Below are positions 52,036-61,067 of a stretch of DNA of 64,000 bases, piece after piece. Each line of letters opens with the position of its first letter. Positions within the stretch are counted from its first letter, which is position 1. The position numbers were made by a program, and so were the translations under genes. Under the pieces are notes generated by a model. The model made no database searches, was not told the origin of the DNA, and saw nothing but the letters and a program-made list of their open reading frames with translations. This DNA comes from Pseudomonas graminis (GTDB taxonomy: Bacteria > Pseudomonadota > Gammaproteobacteria > Pseudomonadales > Pseudomonadaceae): assembly GCF_900111735.1 (NCBI RefSeq), contig NZ_FOHW01000017.1, forward strand, positions 60,748-124,747. The letters run 5' to 3'.

Positions 52036-53352
52036 ATGAGCCAGGAACTCAGGCTTATTCGTCGCATCACCCTGAAACTCATTCCCTTCCTGATCCTGCT
52101 CTACCTGATTGCCTATGTGGATCGCTCCGCCGTCGGTTTCGCCAAGCTGCACATGGGCGCGGACGTCGGCATCGGTGACGCGGCCTATGGCATGGGTGCC
52201 GGCCTGTTCTTCATCGGCTACTTCCTGCTGGAAATCCCCAGCAACCTGATGCTCGAACGCTTCGGCGCGCGGCGCTGGTTCGCGCGGATCATGCTCACTT
52301 GGGGCGCGATCACCATGGGCATGGCCTTCATCCAGGGCCCGACCAGCTTCTATGTCATGCGCTTCTTGCTCGGCGCTGCCGAAGCAGGGTTCTTCCCGGG
52401 CGTTCTGTACTACATCACCCAATGGTTTCCGGTCCGCCATCGCGGCAAGATCCTCGGCCTGTTCATCCTTTCCCAACCCATCGCAATGATGATCACCGGC
52501 CCGATTTCCGGCGGTCTGCTGGGCATGGAAGGGGTGGCCGGGCTGCATGGCTGGCAATGGCTGTTCCTGTGCATCGGTGCGCCGGCGATCCTGCTGACCC
52601 TGCCGGTGTTGCGCTGGTTGCCTGATGGCCCGAAAGACGTGAAATGGATGGACCCGGTCGAGAAGCAATGGCTCGCCGGCGAGCTGAAAAAAGACCTGGA
52701 AGAATACGGTCAGACCCGCCACGGTAATCCGTTGCATGCGCTGAAGGACAAACGCGTCCTGTTGCTGGCGCTATTTTATCTCCCCGTCACGCTGAGCATT
52801 TATGGCCTAGGCCTCTGGCTGCCAACGCTGATCAAACAGTTCGGCGGCAGTGACCTGACCACGGGTTTCATTTCTGCCGTGCCCTACATCTTCGGCATCG
52901 TCGGCCTGTTGATCGTGCCGCGCAGCTCCGACCGGCTCAATGACCGCTATGGCCACTTGGCGGTGCTGTATGTGATCGGCGCGATCGGTTTGTTTCTGAG
53001 CGCGTACCTGACGGTTCCGGTGCTGCAACTGGCGGCGCTGTCGCTGGTAGCGTTCTCGCTGTTTTCCTGCACGGCAGTGTTCTGGACCTTGCCCGGTCGT
53101 TTCTTCGCCGGTGCCAGTGCAGCGGCGGGCATTGCGCTGATCAACTCGGTGGGCAATCTGGGCGGCTACATTGGCCCCTTCGTTATCGGCTGGTTGAAAG
53201 AACTGACCGGCAATCTGGCCAGCGGCCTGTACTTCCTTTCGGGCGTGATGATCTTCGGCCTGATCCTGACCGGCGTGGTCTACCGTGTTCTGGAACGCAA
53301 GCACGTCTTGCCCGAATCGAAATTCGCCGCCAGCGCGCGCGGCTCTCGTTAA
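52036..53352 (+). CDS. MFS transporter, ACS family
   Basis: A 438-residue inner-membrane carrier with twelve predicted helices. The start LKLIPFLILLYLIAYVDRSA and the loop EIPSNLMLERFGARRWFARI are typical of the anion:cation symporter (ACS) family, which carries sugar acids and other organic anions. ATG at 52036; the frame extends upstream without support. Divergent from the arabinonate-type dehydratase, so it probably imports the corresponding aldonate. A REPIN separates it from the AraD1-like gene. Confidence 0.9.
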   Translation: MSQELRLIRRITLKLIPFLILLYLIAYVDRSAVGFAKLHMGADVGIGDAAYGMGAGLFFIGYFLLEIPSNLMLERFGARRWFARIMLTWGAITMGMAFIQGPTSFYVMRFLLGAAEAGFFPGVLYYITQWFPVRHRGKILGLFILSQPIAMMITGPISGGLLGMEGVAGLHGWQWLFLCIGAPAILLTLPVLRWLPDGPKDVKWMDPVEKQWLAGELKKDLEEYGQTRHGNPLHALKDKRVLLLALFYLPVTLSIYGLGLWLPTLIKQFGGSDLTTGFISAVPYIFGIVGLLIVPRSSDRLNDRYGHLAVLYVIGAIGLFLSAYLTVPVLQLAALSLVAFSLFSCTAVFWTLPGRFFAGASAAAGIALINSVGNLGGYIGPFVIGWLKELTGNLASGLYFLSGVMIFGLILTGVVYRVLERKHVLPESKFAASARGSR

Positions 53353-53364
53353 CCTCAGGCCGCA

Positions 53365-53498
53365 TGTAGGAGCGTGGCTTGTCCCGCGATCGTCGACGAA
53401 GTCGTCGTGAATCGGAATGATCCGTGTGTCAGGCACACCGGGTTTTCCGGATTTGCTGCCGGTCCCCGGCAGATCGCGGGACAAGCCACGCTCCTACA
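53365..53498. repeat. REPIN
   Basis: Arms TGTAGGAGCGTGGCTTGTCC and GGACAAGCCACGCTCCTACA, the same subtype as at 49898, enclosing an unrelated loop. Confidence 0.9.
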
Positions 53499-53529
53499 GG
53501 CCATGCACACATCCAAACAGGAGAATCCC

Positions 53530-54522
53530 ATGCATTTAGTACAGTTCGAGCTGGGCAACGGCCAGCGTCGCGTCGGTCTGGTGGACGGTCCGCTGGTGCG
53601 CGAAATCCAGGGCGCCACCAGCACCCGTGAGCTGGCCCTGGCGGCCATCGAAAAGCACATCTCCCTCGCCGAGCAGGTCGACAGCCTCGGCCTGGGTGAC
53701 AGCCACGATTACTCGCAGCTGCGCGCCGATCTGATGATCCTGCCGCCGCTGGATCACCCGGATCCGGCCCACTTGCTGGTCAGCGGCACCGGGCTGACCC
53801 ACCTGGGCAGCGCCTCGGCGCGGGACAAAATGCACCAGCAGGGCAATGACGAAGCGGGCATGACTGACACCATGCGCATCTTCAAATGGGGCGTTGAGGG
53901 CGGCAAACCGGCGGCCGGTCAGCCAGGCGTGCAGCCGGAGTGGTTCTACAAGGGCGACGGCAGCATTGTGATTCGTCCCGGTGAGTCGTTCCCGCAGCCC
54001 CCATTCTCCGAAGACGCCGGCGAAGAGCCTGAGCTGAGCGGGCTGTACGTGATCGGTCACGACGGCAAGCCTTACCGTCTGGGTTTCGCCATCGGCAACG
54101 AGTTCTCGGATCACGTCATGGAGCGCAAGAACTACCTGTACCTCGCCCATTCCAAGCTGCGCGCCTGCTCCTTCGGCCCGGAGCTGCGGGTTGGCGATCT
54201 GCCGCAAAACCTGGCGGGCACCAGCCGCATCCACCGTGACGGCCAGGTGCTGTGGGAGAAGGAATTCCTGAGCGGCGAGGCCAACATGTGCCACAGCCTG
54301 GAAAACCTCGAGTACCACCACTTCAAATACGCCCAGTTCCTGCGGCCGGGCGATGTCCACGTGCATTTCTTTGGCACCGCGACGCTGTCGTTTGCCGACG
54401 GCATCAAGACCCAGCCGGGCGACAAGTTCGAAATCAGCCAGCATGAGTTCGGTGCGCCGTTGATCAACGGCATCAAGCCGGCCGAGGCTGTTTTCCAGCC
54501 TGGCGCTATCAAGCAGCTGTGA
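53530..54522 (+). CDS. AraD1/GguC-family enzyme
   Basis: A 330-residue protein of the AraD1 (GguC) group, distantly related to fumarylacetoacetate hydrolase-fold enzymes. Recognisable blocks are VSGTGLTHLGSASARDKMH, PEWFYKGDGS and FGPELRVGDLPQNL near the metal-binding acidic residues. Family members occur with aldonate dehydratases and are thought to act on 2-keto-3-deoxy-sugar acids, so it may follow the dehydratase in the pathway. AGGAGAATCCC fixes the ATG at 53530. Confidence 0.85.
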   Translation: MHLVQFELGNGQRRVGLVDGPLVREIQGATSTRELALAAIEKHISLAEQVDSLGLGDSHDYSQLRADLMILPPLDHPDPAHLLVSGTGLTHLGSASARDKMHQQGNDEAGMTDTMRIFKWGVEGGKPAAGQPGVQPEWFYKGDGSIVIRPGESFPQPPFSEDAGEEPELSGLYVIGHDGKPYRLGFAIGNEFSDHVMERKNYLYLAHSKLRACSFGPELRVGDLPQNLAGTSRIHRDGQVLWEKEFLSGEANMCHSLENLEYHHFKYAQFLRPGDVHVHFFGTATLSFADGIKTQPGDKFEISQHEFGAPLINGIKPAEAVFQPGAIKQL

Positions 54523-54546
54523 TGCCTCGCCGCGCTGCAGAAACCC

Positions 54547-54635
54547 TGTAGGAGTGAGCTTGCGCGCGATGCGACGGTTCAGTCACTGAAAGGGGTGACT
54601 GGAATCACGCTATCGCGAGCAAGCTCACTCCTACA
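54547..54635. repeat. REPIN
   Basis: TGTAGGAGTGAGCTTGCGCG with CGAGCAAGCTCACTCCTACA; the same subtype as at 22497, with one base changed in the left arm. Confidence 0.88.
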
Positions 54636-54699
54636 GTTGCTTGCCTGCTAGCGGCTGCGCTCGATACGACACCCATAAAAACAAAACGAGGTGCGACCC

Positions 54700-56025
54700 A
54701 TGACCGCCACTGCCATCCCGCTGGAACGGGTCGATGCCGACGCGCTCGAGGACAGCATCTACCGCAAGGTGAGCTGGCGAATCGTGCCGTTGTTCATCGC
54801 CTGTTTCCTGTTTGCCTACCTGGACCGCGTCAACATCAGCTTCGCCAAATTGCAGATGGCCAGCGACCTGGGTTTCAGCGAAACGGTTTACGGTCTGGGC
54901 GCGAGCCTGTTCTTCGTCGGCTACTTCCTGTTCGAAGTGCCGAGCAACGTGCTGCTGCACAAGATCGGCGCGCGGATCTGGATCGCGCGGATCATGGTCT
55001 CGTGGGGCATCGCGTCGGCGTGCATGATGTTCGTGCAGACCGAATTCTGGTTCTACACGCTGCGCTTTCTGATCGGCGTGATGGAAGCGGGCTTCGTCCC
55101 CGGCGTGCTGTATTTCTTCACCCAGTGGTATCCGGGCTCACGTCGGGCGCGGGTGAACTCCTACTTCAAAAGCTCCATCTGCCTGTGCGGGATTGTCGGC
55201 GGTCCGATTGCGGGCCTGATCCTCGGTCACTTCGACGGCGTCATGGGCCTGGCCGGCTGGCGCTGGCTGTTCCTCATCGAAGGCATCCCTTCCATTCTGC
55301 TGGGCGGCGTGGTGTTCTGGCTGGTCAAGGACCGTATCGAAGACGCTACCTGGCTCAGCGATCAGGAGAAGCAAGTGGTGCTGGCGCGCATGGCGAAAGA
55401 GGCCAGGCCCGTCGTCAAACAGACCGTGAAAGATATCTGGAAGCACCCGACCACCTACGTGATGTCAGGCATTTACCTGTGCCTGGTCATGGCGCTGACC
55501 GGCCTGTTGTTCTGGATGCCGCAGCTGATCAAAACCGCCGGTGTGGCCGACACCCTGAACATTGGCCTGCTGACGGTGATTCCGTATGTAGGCGCGGTGA
55601 TCGGTAACCTGCTGATCGGCGCCAGCTCCGACCGCCACGGCGAGCGCCGCTGGCACATGGCAGGCTGCGCGACGCTGACGGCTGCGGGCTATCTGGTCTG
55701 TGCGTTGTTTCCCGGGCAACTGGTACCGCTGATGATCGGCATGACCATGATCATGACCGGCATCATTGCCTGGATGCCGATCTTCTGGACCATCCCGCCG
55801 CGCTTCCTCACCGGCATCGCTGCGGCTGCGGGCATTGCGCTGATCAACTCCCTGGGGCAACTGGGCGGGATCATCGCGCCGTTCATGGTCGGTCGCATCA
55901 AGGACCTCACCGGCACGGCAACGCCTGCGCTGTTCGCGTTGTTCGCCGTCAGCGTGCTGGCCATCGCGCTGATCGTCTGGGGCATCCCGGCGCGTTACTA
56001 CGCCAGGGAAGCGGTTCAGGACTGA
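54700..56025 (+). CDS. MFS transporter, ACS family
   Basis: Second ACS-family carrier in the cluster, 441 residues, about twelve helices. IACFLFAYLDRVNISFAKLQ and the loop EVPSNVLLHKIGARIWIARI place it near the tartrate/sugar-acid transporters. ATG at 54700 has GAGGTG 5-10 bases upstream; a GTG three codons earlier overlaps that site. It is a homologue of the carrier at 52036 rather than a recent copy. Together they suggest two related substrates. Confidence 0.9.
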   Translation: MTATAIPLERVDADALEDSIYRKVSWRIVPLFIACFLFAYLDRVNISFAKLQMASDLGFSETVYGLGASLFFVGYFLFEVPSNVLLHKIGARIWIARIMVSWGIASACMMFVQTEFWFYTLRFLIGVMEAGFVPGVLYFFTQWYPGSRRARVNSYFKSSICLCGIVGGPIAGLILGHFDGVMGLAGWRWLFLIEGIPSILLGGVVFWLVKDRIEDATWLSDQEKQVVLARMAKEARPVVKQTVKDIWKHPTTYVMSGIYLCLVMALTGLLFWMPQLIKTAGVADTLNIGLLTVIPYVGAVIGNLLIGASSDRHGERRWHMAGCATLTAAGYLVCALFPGQLVPLMIGMTMIMTGIIAWMPIFWTIPPRFLTGIAAAAGIALINSLGQLGGIIAPFMVGRIKDLTGTATPALFALFAVSVLAIALIVWGIPARYYAREAVQD

Positions 56026-56108
56026 ACCTGCGGTCGCCAGACGCCGAGGCCAGCGCTTCGGCGTCTTTTCACCTATCATTCGCGCTTTCACTGATGCGAA
56101 CGACTGCC

Positions 56109-56408
56109 ATGACCACCACACCTGATTCCCTGCGCGCTGAACTCCAGACTGCGCTGACCGCCCACAGCATGCTGGAAATCGACGGCCTGCACGCCTTCGA
56201 ATTCACCCTCGACGAAATGCTCCAGATCGAAAGCATGGACGGCCGCGAGCGCAAGGTCTGGCGCTTCTCGCTGGCGCAGATCGACGCCGCCGAATTCGAT
56301 GCCGCCTTGCAAAGCTGGGTCATCAACGACGGCAATGCCGACCACCGCATCCTTGTGCTCAATGGCATCTCGGCAAGTGACGAGGATGAAGAGGGCGAGC
56401 AGGAATAA
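56109..56408 (+). CDS. Small acidic DUF5629-like protein
   Basis: A 99-residue cytoplasmic protein, acidic, with the core MLEIDGLHAFEFTLDEMLQI and KVWRFSLAQIDAAEFDAALQ and an acidic tail (DEDEEGEQE). It resembles a Pseudomonas-restricted family of unknown function (DUF5629); I am not certain of the number. Alternative ATG at 56094 lies five codons upstream; neither has a strong ribosome site. No functional link to neighbours is evident. Confidence 0.65.
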   Translation: MTTTPDSLRAELQTALTAHSMLEIDGLHAFEFTLDEMLQIESMDGRERKVWRFSLAQIDAAEFDAALQSWVINDGNADHRILVLNGISASDEDEEGEQE

Positions 56409-56476
56409 GCCCGCGCCCATCAATCAAGGCGACATTTTTGAACTCAATGCGGATCTGTGGCCGGATCGGGATCAAA

Positions 56477-56565
56477 TGTAGGAGCGCGCTTGCCCGCGAT
56501 TGCGGTGGGGCAGCGAGATATTCAGTGGCTGACACAACGCATTCGCGGGCAAGCGCGCTCCTACA
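56477..56565. repeat. REPIN
   Basis: TGTAGGAGCGCGCTTGCCCG with CGGGCAAGCGCGCTCCTACA, as at 26304. The rest of the 346-base gap (56409-56754) holds only the lactonase promoter. Confidence 0.9.
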
Positions 56566-56754
56566 AGGGATTTGTGTCGTTTAGAGATGCTGCGGTCGAT
56601 CTGGCTCCTACCGACTTGTTACGTGCCGCGTATGAGCGACACGTCCCGCCATTTCACGACGCCCAGCCAGCAACTACTTTCTCCACCACGCTGTCATAGC
56701 CCATGACCTTCCGCGTGCACGGCGCGCCAACAACTCCAACAAGAGAACAGCCCA

Positions 56755-57924
56755 ATGACTCCCAGACTTCTGCCGTGGTTAGCGCTCGCCAGCAGCCTTT
56801 CCGCGCTCTCCGTTCAGGCCAAACCCATGACTGATTACGACGTACTGGTCGGCTCCTACACCGCCGGCACCAGCGAAGGCATTTACCGACTCGGTTTCAA
56901 CACCCAGACCGGCCAGCTCGACGCCAAACCGCGTCAGGTGATCAACAGCGACAACCCGTCCTGGCTGACGCTCTCCAAAGACCAGCGCCACTTGTTCGCG
57001 GTCAACGAGAACGGCCCGGGCCAGAAAGACGTCGTCGGCAAGGTCAGCAGCTACGCCATCGACCCCAAGACCCACGCCGTGTCGTTCCTCAATCAGGTTG
57101 AAACCAAAAGTGACGAGCCGACCCATTCCGGCCTGAGCCTGGACGGGCGTTTTCTGTTCGTCGCCAACTACGCCGTGCACCCTGATCCGGGTGGCCTGCT
57201 GGCGGTGGTGCCGGTCGGCAAGGACGGCAAACTCGCGCCGGTGGTGCAGACCGCGACCCACGAAGCGAGCAAGGTCAATCCGGAGCGTCAGGCTTCATCC
57301 CACGTCCACGCCGCGGTACCGACGCCGGATGGCAAGTACCTGATCGCGATGGACTTGGGCGCCGACAAGATGTTCGTTTTCAACTATGACGCCAAGAAGC
57401 CCCAGCCGCTGCAACCCGCGAAAGTGCCTTCGGTCGATCTGCCAGCGGGCAGCGGTCCGCGTCACCTGACCTTCAGCAAAGACGGCAAGCACGCTTGGCT
57501 GACCATGGAAATGACGGCGCAAGTGGCGGTGTTTGACTACCACGACGGCGTGTTCAAGCAGACCCAACTGGTGGACCTCGCCAACAAGGAAGGTCAGCAA
57601 AACCGCGCTGCCGGTGGCCTGCACACCTCGCCGGACGGCAAATTCCTCTACGTTGCCAACCGTGGCGAAGTGAATGAGTTGCTGGTGTTCAGCATTAACG
57701 CTGCCAACGGCCAGCTCAAGGAAATCCAGCGCCGCGCCGTGGAAGGCAAGGAGCCGCGCGAATTCGCCTTCGACCCGAGCGGCCACTTTGTGCTGATCGC
57801 TAACCAGAAGAGCAACCAGATCGTGACCGTTCGCTTTGACCCGAAAACCGGCCTGCTGGGCGACACCGTGCAGAAAGTCGACTTCGATTCGCCATCCGAC
57901 TTTCATTTCCTCACGGCCAAGTAA
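56755..57924 (+). CDS. Exported lactonase, 6-phosphogluconolactonase fold
   Basis: A 389-residue seven-bladed beta-propeller of the YbhE/Pgl lactonase family with a Sec signal peptide of about 22 residues (ends LSVQAKPM). Repeating blade motifs are VLVGSYTAGTSEGIYRLGF, RHLFAVNENG and GLHTSPDGKFLYVANRG; the conserved HVHAAVPTPDGKYLIAMDLG block is complete. Being periplasmic, it probably opens a sugar lactone made outside the cytoplasm by a membrane dehydrogenase, supplying aldonate to the carriers upstream. That link is inference. Confidence 0.85.
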   Translation: MTPRLLPWLALASSLSALSVQAKPMTDYDVLVGSYTAGTSEGIYRLGFNTQTGQLDAKPRQVINSDNPSWLTLSKDQRHLFAVNENGPGQKDVVGKVSSYAIDPKTHAVSFLNQVETKSDEPTHSGLSLDGRFLFVANYAVHPDPGGLLAVVPVGKDGKLAPVVQTATHEASKVNPERQASSHVHAAVPTPDGKYLIAMDLGADKMFVFNYDAKKPQPLQPAKVPSVDLPAGSGPRHLTFSKDGKHAWLTMEMTAQVAVFDYHDGVFKQTQLVDLANKEGQQNRAAGGLHTSPDGKFLYVANRGEVNELLVFSINAANGQLKEIQRRAVEGKEPREFAFDPSGHFVLIANQKSNQIVTVRFDPKTGLLGDTVQKVDFDSPSDFHFLTAK

Positions 57925-58120
57925 TCCCCAAGCAAGCACATAAGCGACACTTTGACGCAGGCTCAACCCTTGGTTTTCAAGGGCTCTGGGCCTGTATCAA
58001 TTCAGGTGATATGGGCTAGTGCCAGAAAAGATTTTTTCCAGAACATCCTCGGGCGTAACTTTCATTCCACGGCCACGACGGTCAAGACTTGAAACGACAC
58101 ACCACAGCGAGGTACCCACC

Positions 58121-58303
58121 ATGAACTTCAACATCTTCTCCATCATCGCCGCGTCCGCCATCTCCGCCACGGTTGCATTGCCTGCCAGTGCCAGTGTTGA
58201 AGCCACCGACAAAAAAGTCAGCTCGACCCAGAGTTACACCCCGAAGTACCTGCAACAAAGCGCCAACTTCTACGCCGCTCTGGATCACAAGATTCAACAA
58301 TGA
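58121..58303 (+). CDS. Small secreted protein
   Basis: A 60-residue product with a signal peptide of about 25 residues (LPASASVEA) and a mature tail of about 35 residues ending QSANFYAALDHKIQQ. GCGAGGTACCCACC precedes the ATG. I do not recognise the family. A strong hairpin follows the stop codon. Probably periplasmic or secreted. Confidence 0.7.
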   Translation: MNFNIFSIIAASAISATVALPASASVEATDKKVSSTQSYTPKYLQQSANFYAALDHKIQQ

Positions 58304-58320
58304 ATAGCTATTCGAAGTGA

Positions 58321-58363
58321 ATCCATTCCCCGTTAACGAACGTATCGTTGCCGGGGAATGGAT
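58321..58363 (+). terminator. Long hairpin after the small secreted protein gene
   Basis: ATCCATTCCCCG pairs perfectly with CGGGGAATGGAT, with an inner stem AACGA/TCGTT. The following sequence TTGTAAG has only a short U content, so termination may be imperfect. Confidence 0.55.
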
Positions 58364-58406
58364 TTGTAAGAACCTGATAAGAGCTGCAACTGTTTGATCA
58401 CCGGAA

Positions 58407-58511
58407 AACGCTTTCGCGAGCAACTTCGTCTTCCACAGGTTGATGCGACCCACTGACCATTGCGTGTCAGGCCCTGCATCAAGTGCCGGCGAGCTTGTTC
58501 GCGAAAGCGTT
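58407..58511. repeat. REP-like inverted pair
   Basis: AACGCTTTCGCGAGCAA and CTTGTTCGCGAAAGCGTT form a pair about 70 bases apart, related to but distinct from the other REP subtypes here. Confidence 0.65.
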
Positions 58512-58601
58512 GGATTCCTCCCCTTTGGTCCCCGTCTGCTGGATAAGCGATGGGGATTTTTTTGTGGGTTGGATTCAAGGGGCGATGATGAACTTGTGGG
58601 G

Positions 58602-58680
58602 GCGAGCTTGCTCCGTTCTGAGCGCTTTCCAATAAGATTGTCCCAAGCGTCGCAGGCGTATTCCAATACTTTGCGGGTCA
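58602..58680 (-). pseudogene. Remnant of an Rhs core
   Basis: On the minus strand the DNA encodes LEYACDAWDNLIGKRSERSK. The intact Rhs gene at the right edge has QEYTYDAWGNLIEKRSGLSK at about 63733-63792. Nucleotide similarity covers roughly 65-75 bases and stops on both sides. It marks the left boundary of the degraded toxin-immunity region. Confidence 0.75.
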
Positions 58681-58736
58681 AAGAACGAGATTTTGTAAAA
58701 GACAGGTAATTTTATTTCGGAGACTTGTCTGGAGAT

Positions 58737-59255
58737 CTATGCATCTTCTATTGCGACTGGATTTCCCCCCGTCTGATTCGAAATTAACTTGTAGAGCTCC
58801 CCCAGGCTCGGCGAAATAAAGTAGAGACTTCCACTATCGTTTATCTCTGGAATATCTGTATCTCTTATTGAATTGTATTCATGTGAGTGAGTTCGATCCC
58901 AGTAGTAGATACCAGTCCTTTTAGGTTCTGAGACAATCACATAAGGGTTACCCCCGCCATCTTCGCCAATAGCAATGGCATTATTGAGGAAAGCAAGCTC
59001 CTCAATAAATTCTTGATTGAACGCCACCACATCGTTGCATTCTTCTTCAGGGAGCCACCCAAATAGCCGATCAAAGCTAATGAGTCCCTCTGCGATCGAG
59101 CTCAGAGGGATTTCTACGTAATCGGGAGCCGCTATAAAAAAGCCATTCATTTCTTGCAAAAAAATGCGGTACTCTATTGGAAGAGACTTGCCTAGCGCCA
59201 ATTCAACTTGAGCTATGTCAGTCGCGGTCAGTCCTCTTTTATATACTATAGGCAT
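58737..59255 (-). CDS. SUKH/SMI1-KNR4-like immunity protein
   Basis: A 172-residue acidic cytoplasmic protein. The pattern YRIFLQEMNGFFI near residue 30-40, ending with SPSLGELYKLI, and FIAAPDYV with GEDGGGNPYVIV in the middle match the SUKH (SMI1/KNR4) superfamily, whose members neutralise nuclease and other toxins of polymorphic systems. The gene is AT-richer than the chromosome average. No toxin is directly beside it, so it is probably an orphan immunity gene. Start ATG at 59255; the upstream GTAACGAA is a weak ribosome site. Confidence 0.82.
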   Translation of the reverse strand: MPIVYKRGLTATDIAQVELALGKSLPIEYRIFLQEMNGFFIAAPDYVEIPLSSIAEGLISFDRLFGWLPEEECNDVVAFNQEFIEELAFLNNAIAIGEDGGGNPYVIVSEPKRTGIYYWDRTHSHEYNSIRDTDIPEINDSGSLYFISPSLGELYKLISNQTGGNPVAIEDA

Positions 59256-59375
59256 TTCGTTACCCGCAATAACAAGTGGATTTAATGTTTTTACCCCGGC
59301 TGTTATCTAAGCTCGAAAAAAAGTGGTCAAGGCTATTATCCACCTGACCACTGAATTACTGCACAACCCAAAAAA

Positions 59376-59810
59376 TCAAATCAGACCAAAATACATTTCT
59401 AGGAATTTATTAAAGCTTGACCACTGCGGCTTTAATTTTCCTTGCGTAAAGTCAGTCAGATCTTGCCCCAGTGACAACTCCACCACCTCGCCGCTGACTT
59501 TGTTATAGAAAAATCCCCCTTCACCTTCAAAGCTGTCCAAAGGAAGGTACTCCTTAGGAAGGTTGAGGGTTTCATGTGCTCGCTTTAAAGCAAGATCATA
59601 ATTAGAATTCTTAGAAAACCAACACACTTGGTATATCTCTTTTCCCTTTTGGATAAAGGTCGGACCGTCCTCCGCGTGAAGGTAAAATTCTGCAAAGTCG
59701 GACGACACGTCCACTCCTAGTTTTTGGAGTTCTACTTCATATTCAGGGCTCGCATCATCGAACCACCAACCTTGGGTCTTGCAAAAGTTAACAATCTTTT
59801 CGGAGAGCAT
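59376..59810 (-). CDS. SUKH-like immunity protein after an Rhs fragment
   Basis: A 144-residue protein beginning MLSEKIVNFCKTQGWWFDD. SSDFAEFYLHAEDGPTF and GEGGFFYNKVSGEVVELSL followed by WSSFNKFLEMYF fit the SUKH/SMI1-KNR4 fold. The open frame continues upstream into a broken Rhs sequence, but that join looks like a deletion scar, and the ATG at 59810 (GGATAA upstream) is the likely start. Its cognate toxin tip is missing. AT-rich relative to the Rhs DNA on its 5' side. Confidence 0.75.
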   Translation of the reverse strand: MLSEKIVNFCKTQGWWFDDASPEYEVELQKLGVDVSSDFAEFYLHAEDGPTFIQKGKEIYQVCWFSKNSNYDLALKRAHETLNLPKEYLPLDSFEGEGGFFYNKVSGEVVELSLGQDLTDFTQGKLKPQWSSFNKFLEMYFGLI

Positions 59811-59811
59811 T

Positions 59812-60461
59812 TTATTTATCCACAGTTTGCAGCGACTCTGGAACCACCAGACCAGCGTAGTCAGCTGGTGATAGCTGTAGCTGACGGTCCGACCAAGCGG
59901 ATCAGTCTCTTCAACCAGACGCGCGTATTCGTCGTACTTGAACGTCAGACGGTTGCCATCTGGCAGCGTCAGTCCGGTCATGTTCCCGTTGTCATCGATC
60001 TCGATCTCGATCGCGTAACGTTCGCCACCGTAGTCACGGCCGGCGAAGACGCGATGATCTTCGTTGTAGTGCACCTCCAGCCCGCGGCTCAAGACGTCAA
60101 CCGCCCAGGAAATCCGATTTTTGAAGTCGTAACGGAAATGAAAGTTCTCGCCGTCACTGGTCCAGTGCTCCATCACGCGCGGCTGACCGTCACGGGTTTC
60201 CCGGCGGTAGTTGCAGCTCAGGCCCGGGGCGTTGCTGTGACTGACATCACGCCGTCGGCGTAGCTGAAACGACGCATGGGCGAGCTGACTGTCGTTGTCG
60301 TACCGATACTGGACGAGGGTTTCAACGGCCAAGTGTCGACCACGCGTTTGACGTCGGTCAAGCGGCCCAGCGGATGTAGTAATCCAATTGGACGCGCACG
60401 CCGCCAGTAGCACTGATGTCAGTGAGCGTGCCGGCGACGATGCACGTGAAATACGGTTCAA
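59812..60461 (-). pseudogene. Frameshifted Rhs core fragment
   Basis: The minus strand encodes Rhs/YD-repeat core in several frames: GRLTDVKRVVD, then QYRYDNDSQLAHA, then MRRFSYADGVM, then SHSNAPGLSCNYRRETR through LTFKYDEYARLVEETDPLG and YSYHQLTTLV. The frame changes show small indels, so no intact Rhs protein can be made. Homology stops abruptly before the DPxGL junction and the immunity gene follows, consistent with deletion of the rest of the gene and its toxin tip. Confidence 0.85.
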
Positions 60462-60476
60462 ATGACTCCGTATTCT

Positions 60477-60860
60477 TCACAACGATAACTCGACATGACT
60501 TCCGCAAAACATATCCTGCAGCGCGTGCTTCAATGCAGATTTTTGATCTTGCGAGTGATCCCTATCTTGAAAAAACTTAGCCACATGGGTTCTCGCCCCG
60601 AAGAATTCCGCAAACTCAGGTCTAACTACTAATTCCAACCTATCGGAGTGGTAGGAGATTTTTTCTATCGCATTAGATCTCTCATATTTAGATTCATCTG
60701 TTAGAAGCCCGATACCATCATCCACGGTAGCGTTATCTTCATCATCCAAGCGCGTAATGATGATGAAGTTCGAAGGGTTTTCGGGATGATCGCCCAAGCC
60801 AACGGTCATAACTCCATCTTCTTCATAACTTCTTATAGTAGACGCGACAAAGCTTTTCAT
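60477..60860 (-). CDS. Imm10-like orphan immunity protein
   Basis: A 127-residue acidic protein. The order of strands (SNFIIITRLDDEDNATVDDG, then a short segment ending IEKISYHSDRLELVVRPEFA) resembles the Imm10 family of polymorphic-toxin immunity proteins. GAGGAATCATCA before the ATG at 60860 is a good ribosome site. Directly upstream is a short sequence that looks like the C-terminus of a lost toxin (60938-61060). Family assignment is by pattern only. Confidence 0.65.
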   Translation of the reverse strand: MKSFVASTIRSYEEDGVMTVGLGDHPENPSNFIIITRLDDEDNATVDDGIGLLTDESKYERSNAIEKISYHSDRLELVVRPEFAEFFGARTHVAKFFQDRDHSQDQKSALKHALQDMFCGSHVELSL

Positions 60861-60937
60861 TGATGATTCCTCAATTAGCCGCAGGCATCCGATCGCCTTC
60901 GTCGTAGGCGTTGTCCTGCCGTGCATCCTGATTCACC

Positions 60938-61060
60938 TTAACTCCATATTTTTTGCAGCTGCTCCGCCCTATCGCCGTAGCCGATTCCATCAACCCATGT
61001 CACATGCCCGCCCAAGCTGTGGCTACCTTGGCCCGTCAGAGCGCTGTTGGTTGTGAAAGC
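60938..61060 (-). pseudogene. C-terminal remnant of a displaced Rhs tip
   Basis: A minus-strand frame encodes about 41 residues (YAFTTNSALTGQGSHSLGGH, VTWVDGIGYGDRAEQLQKIW, S) and then stops, 77 bases before the Imm10-like start. The composition is protein-like and GC content is nearer Rhs DNA. It starts after a stop codon, so it cannot be expressed alone. It looks like the end of a toxin whose main part has been deleted. Confidence 0.55.
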
Positions 61061-61067
61061 ATACTAT

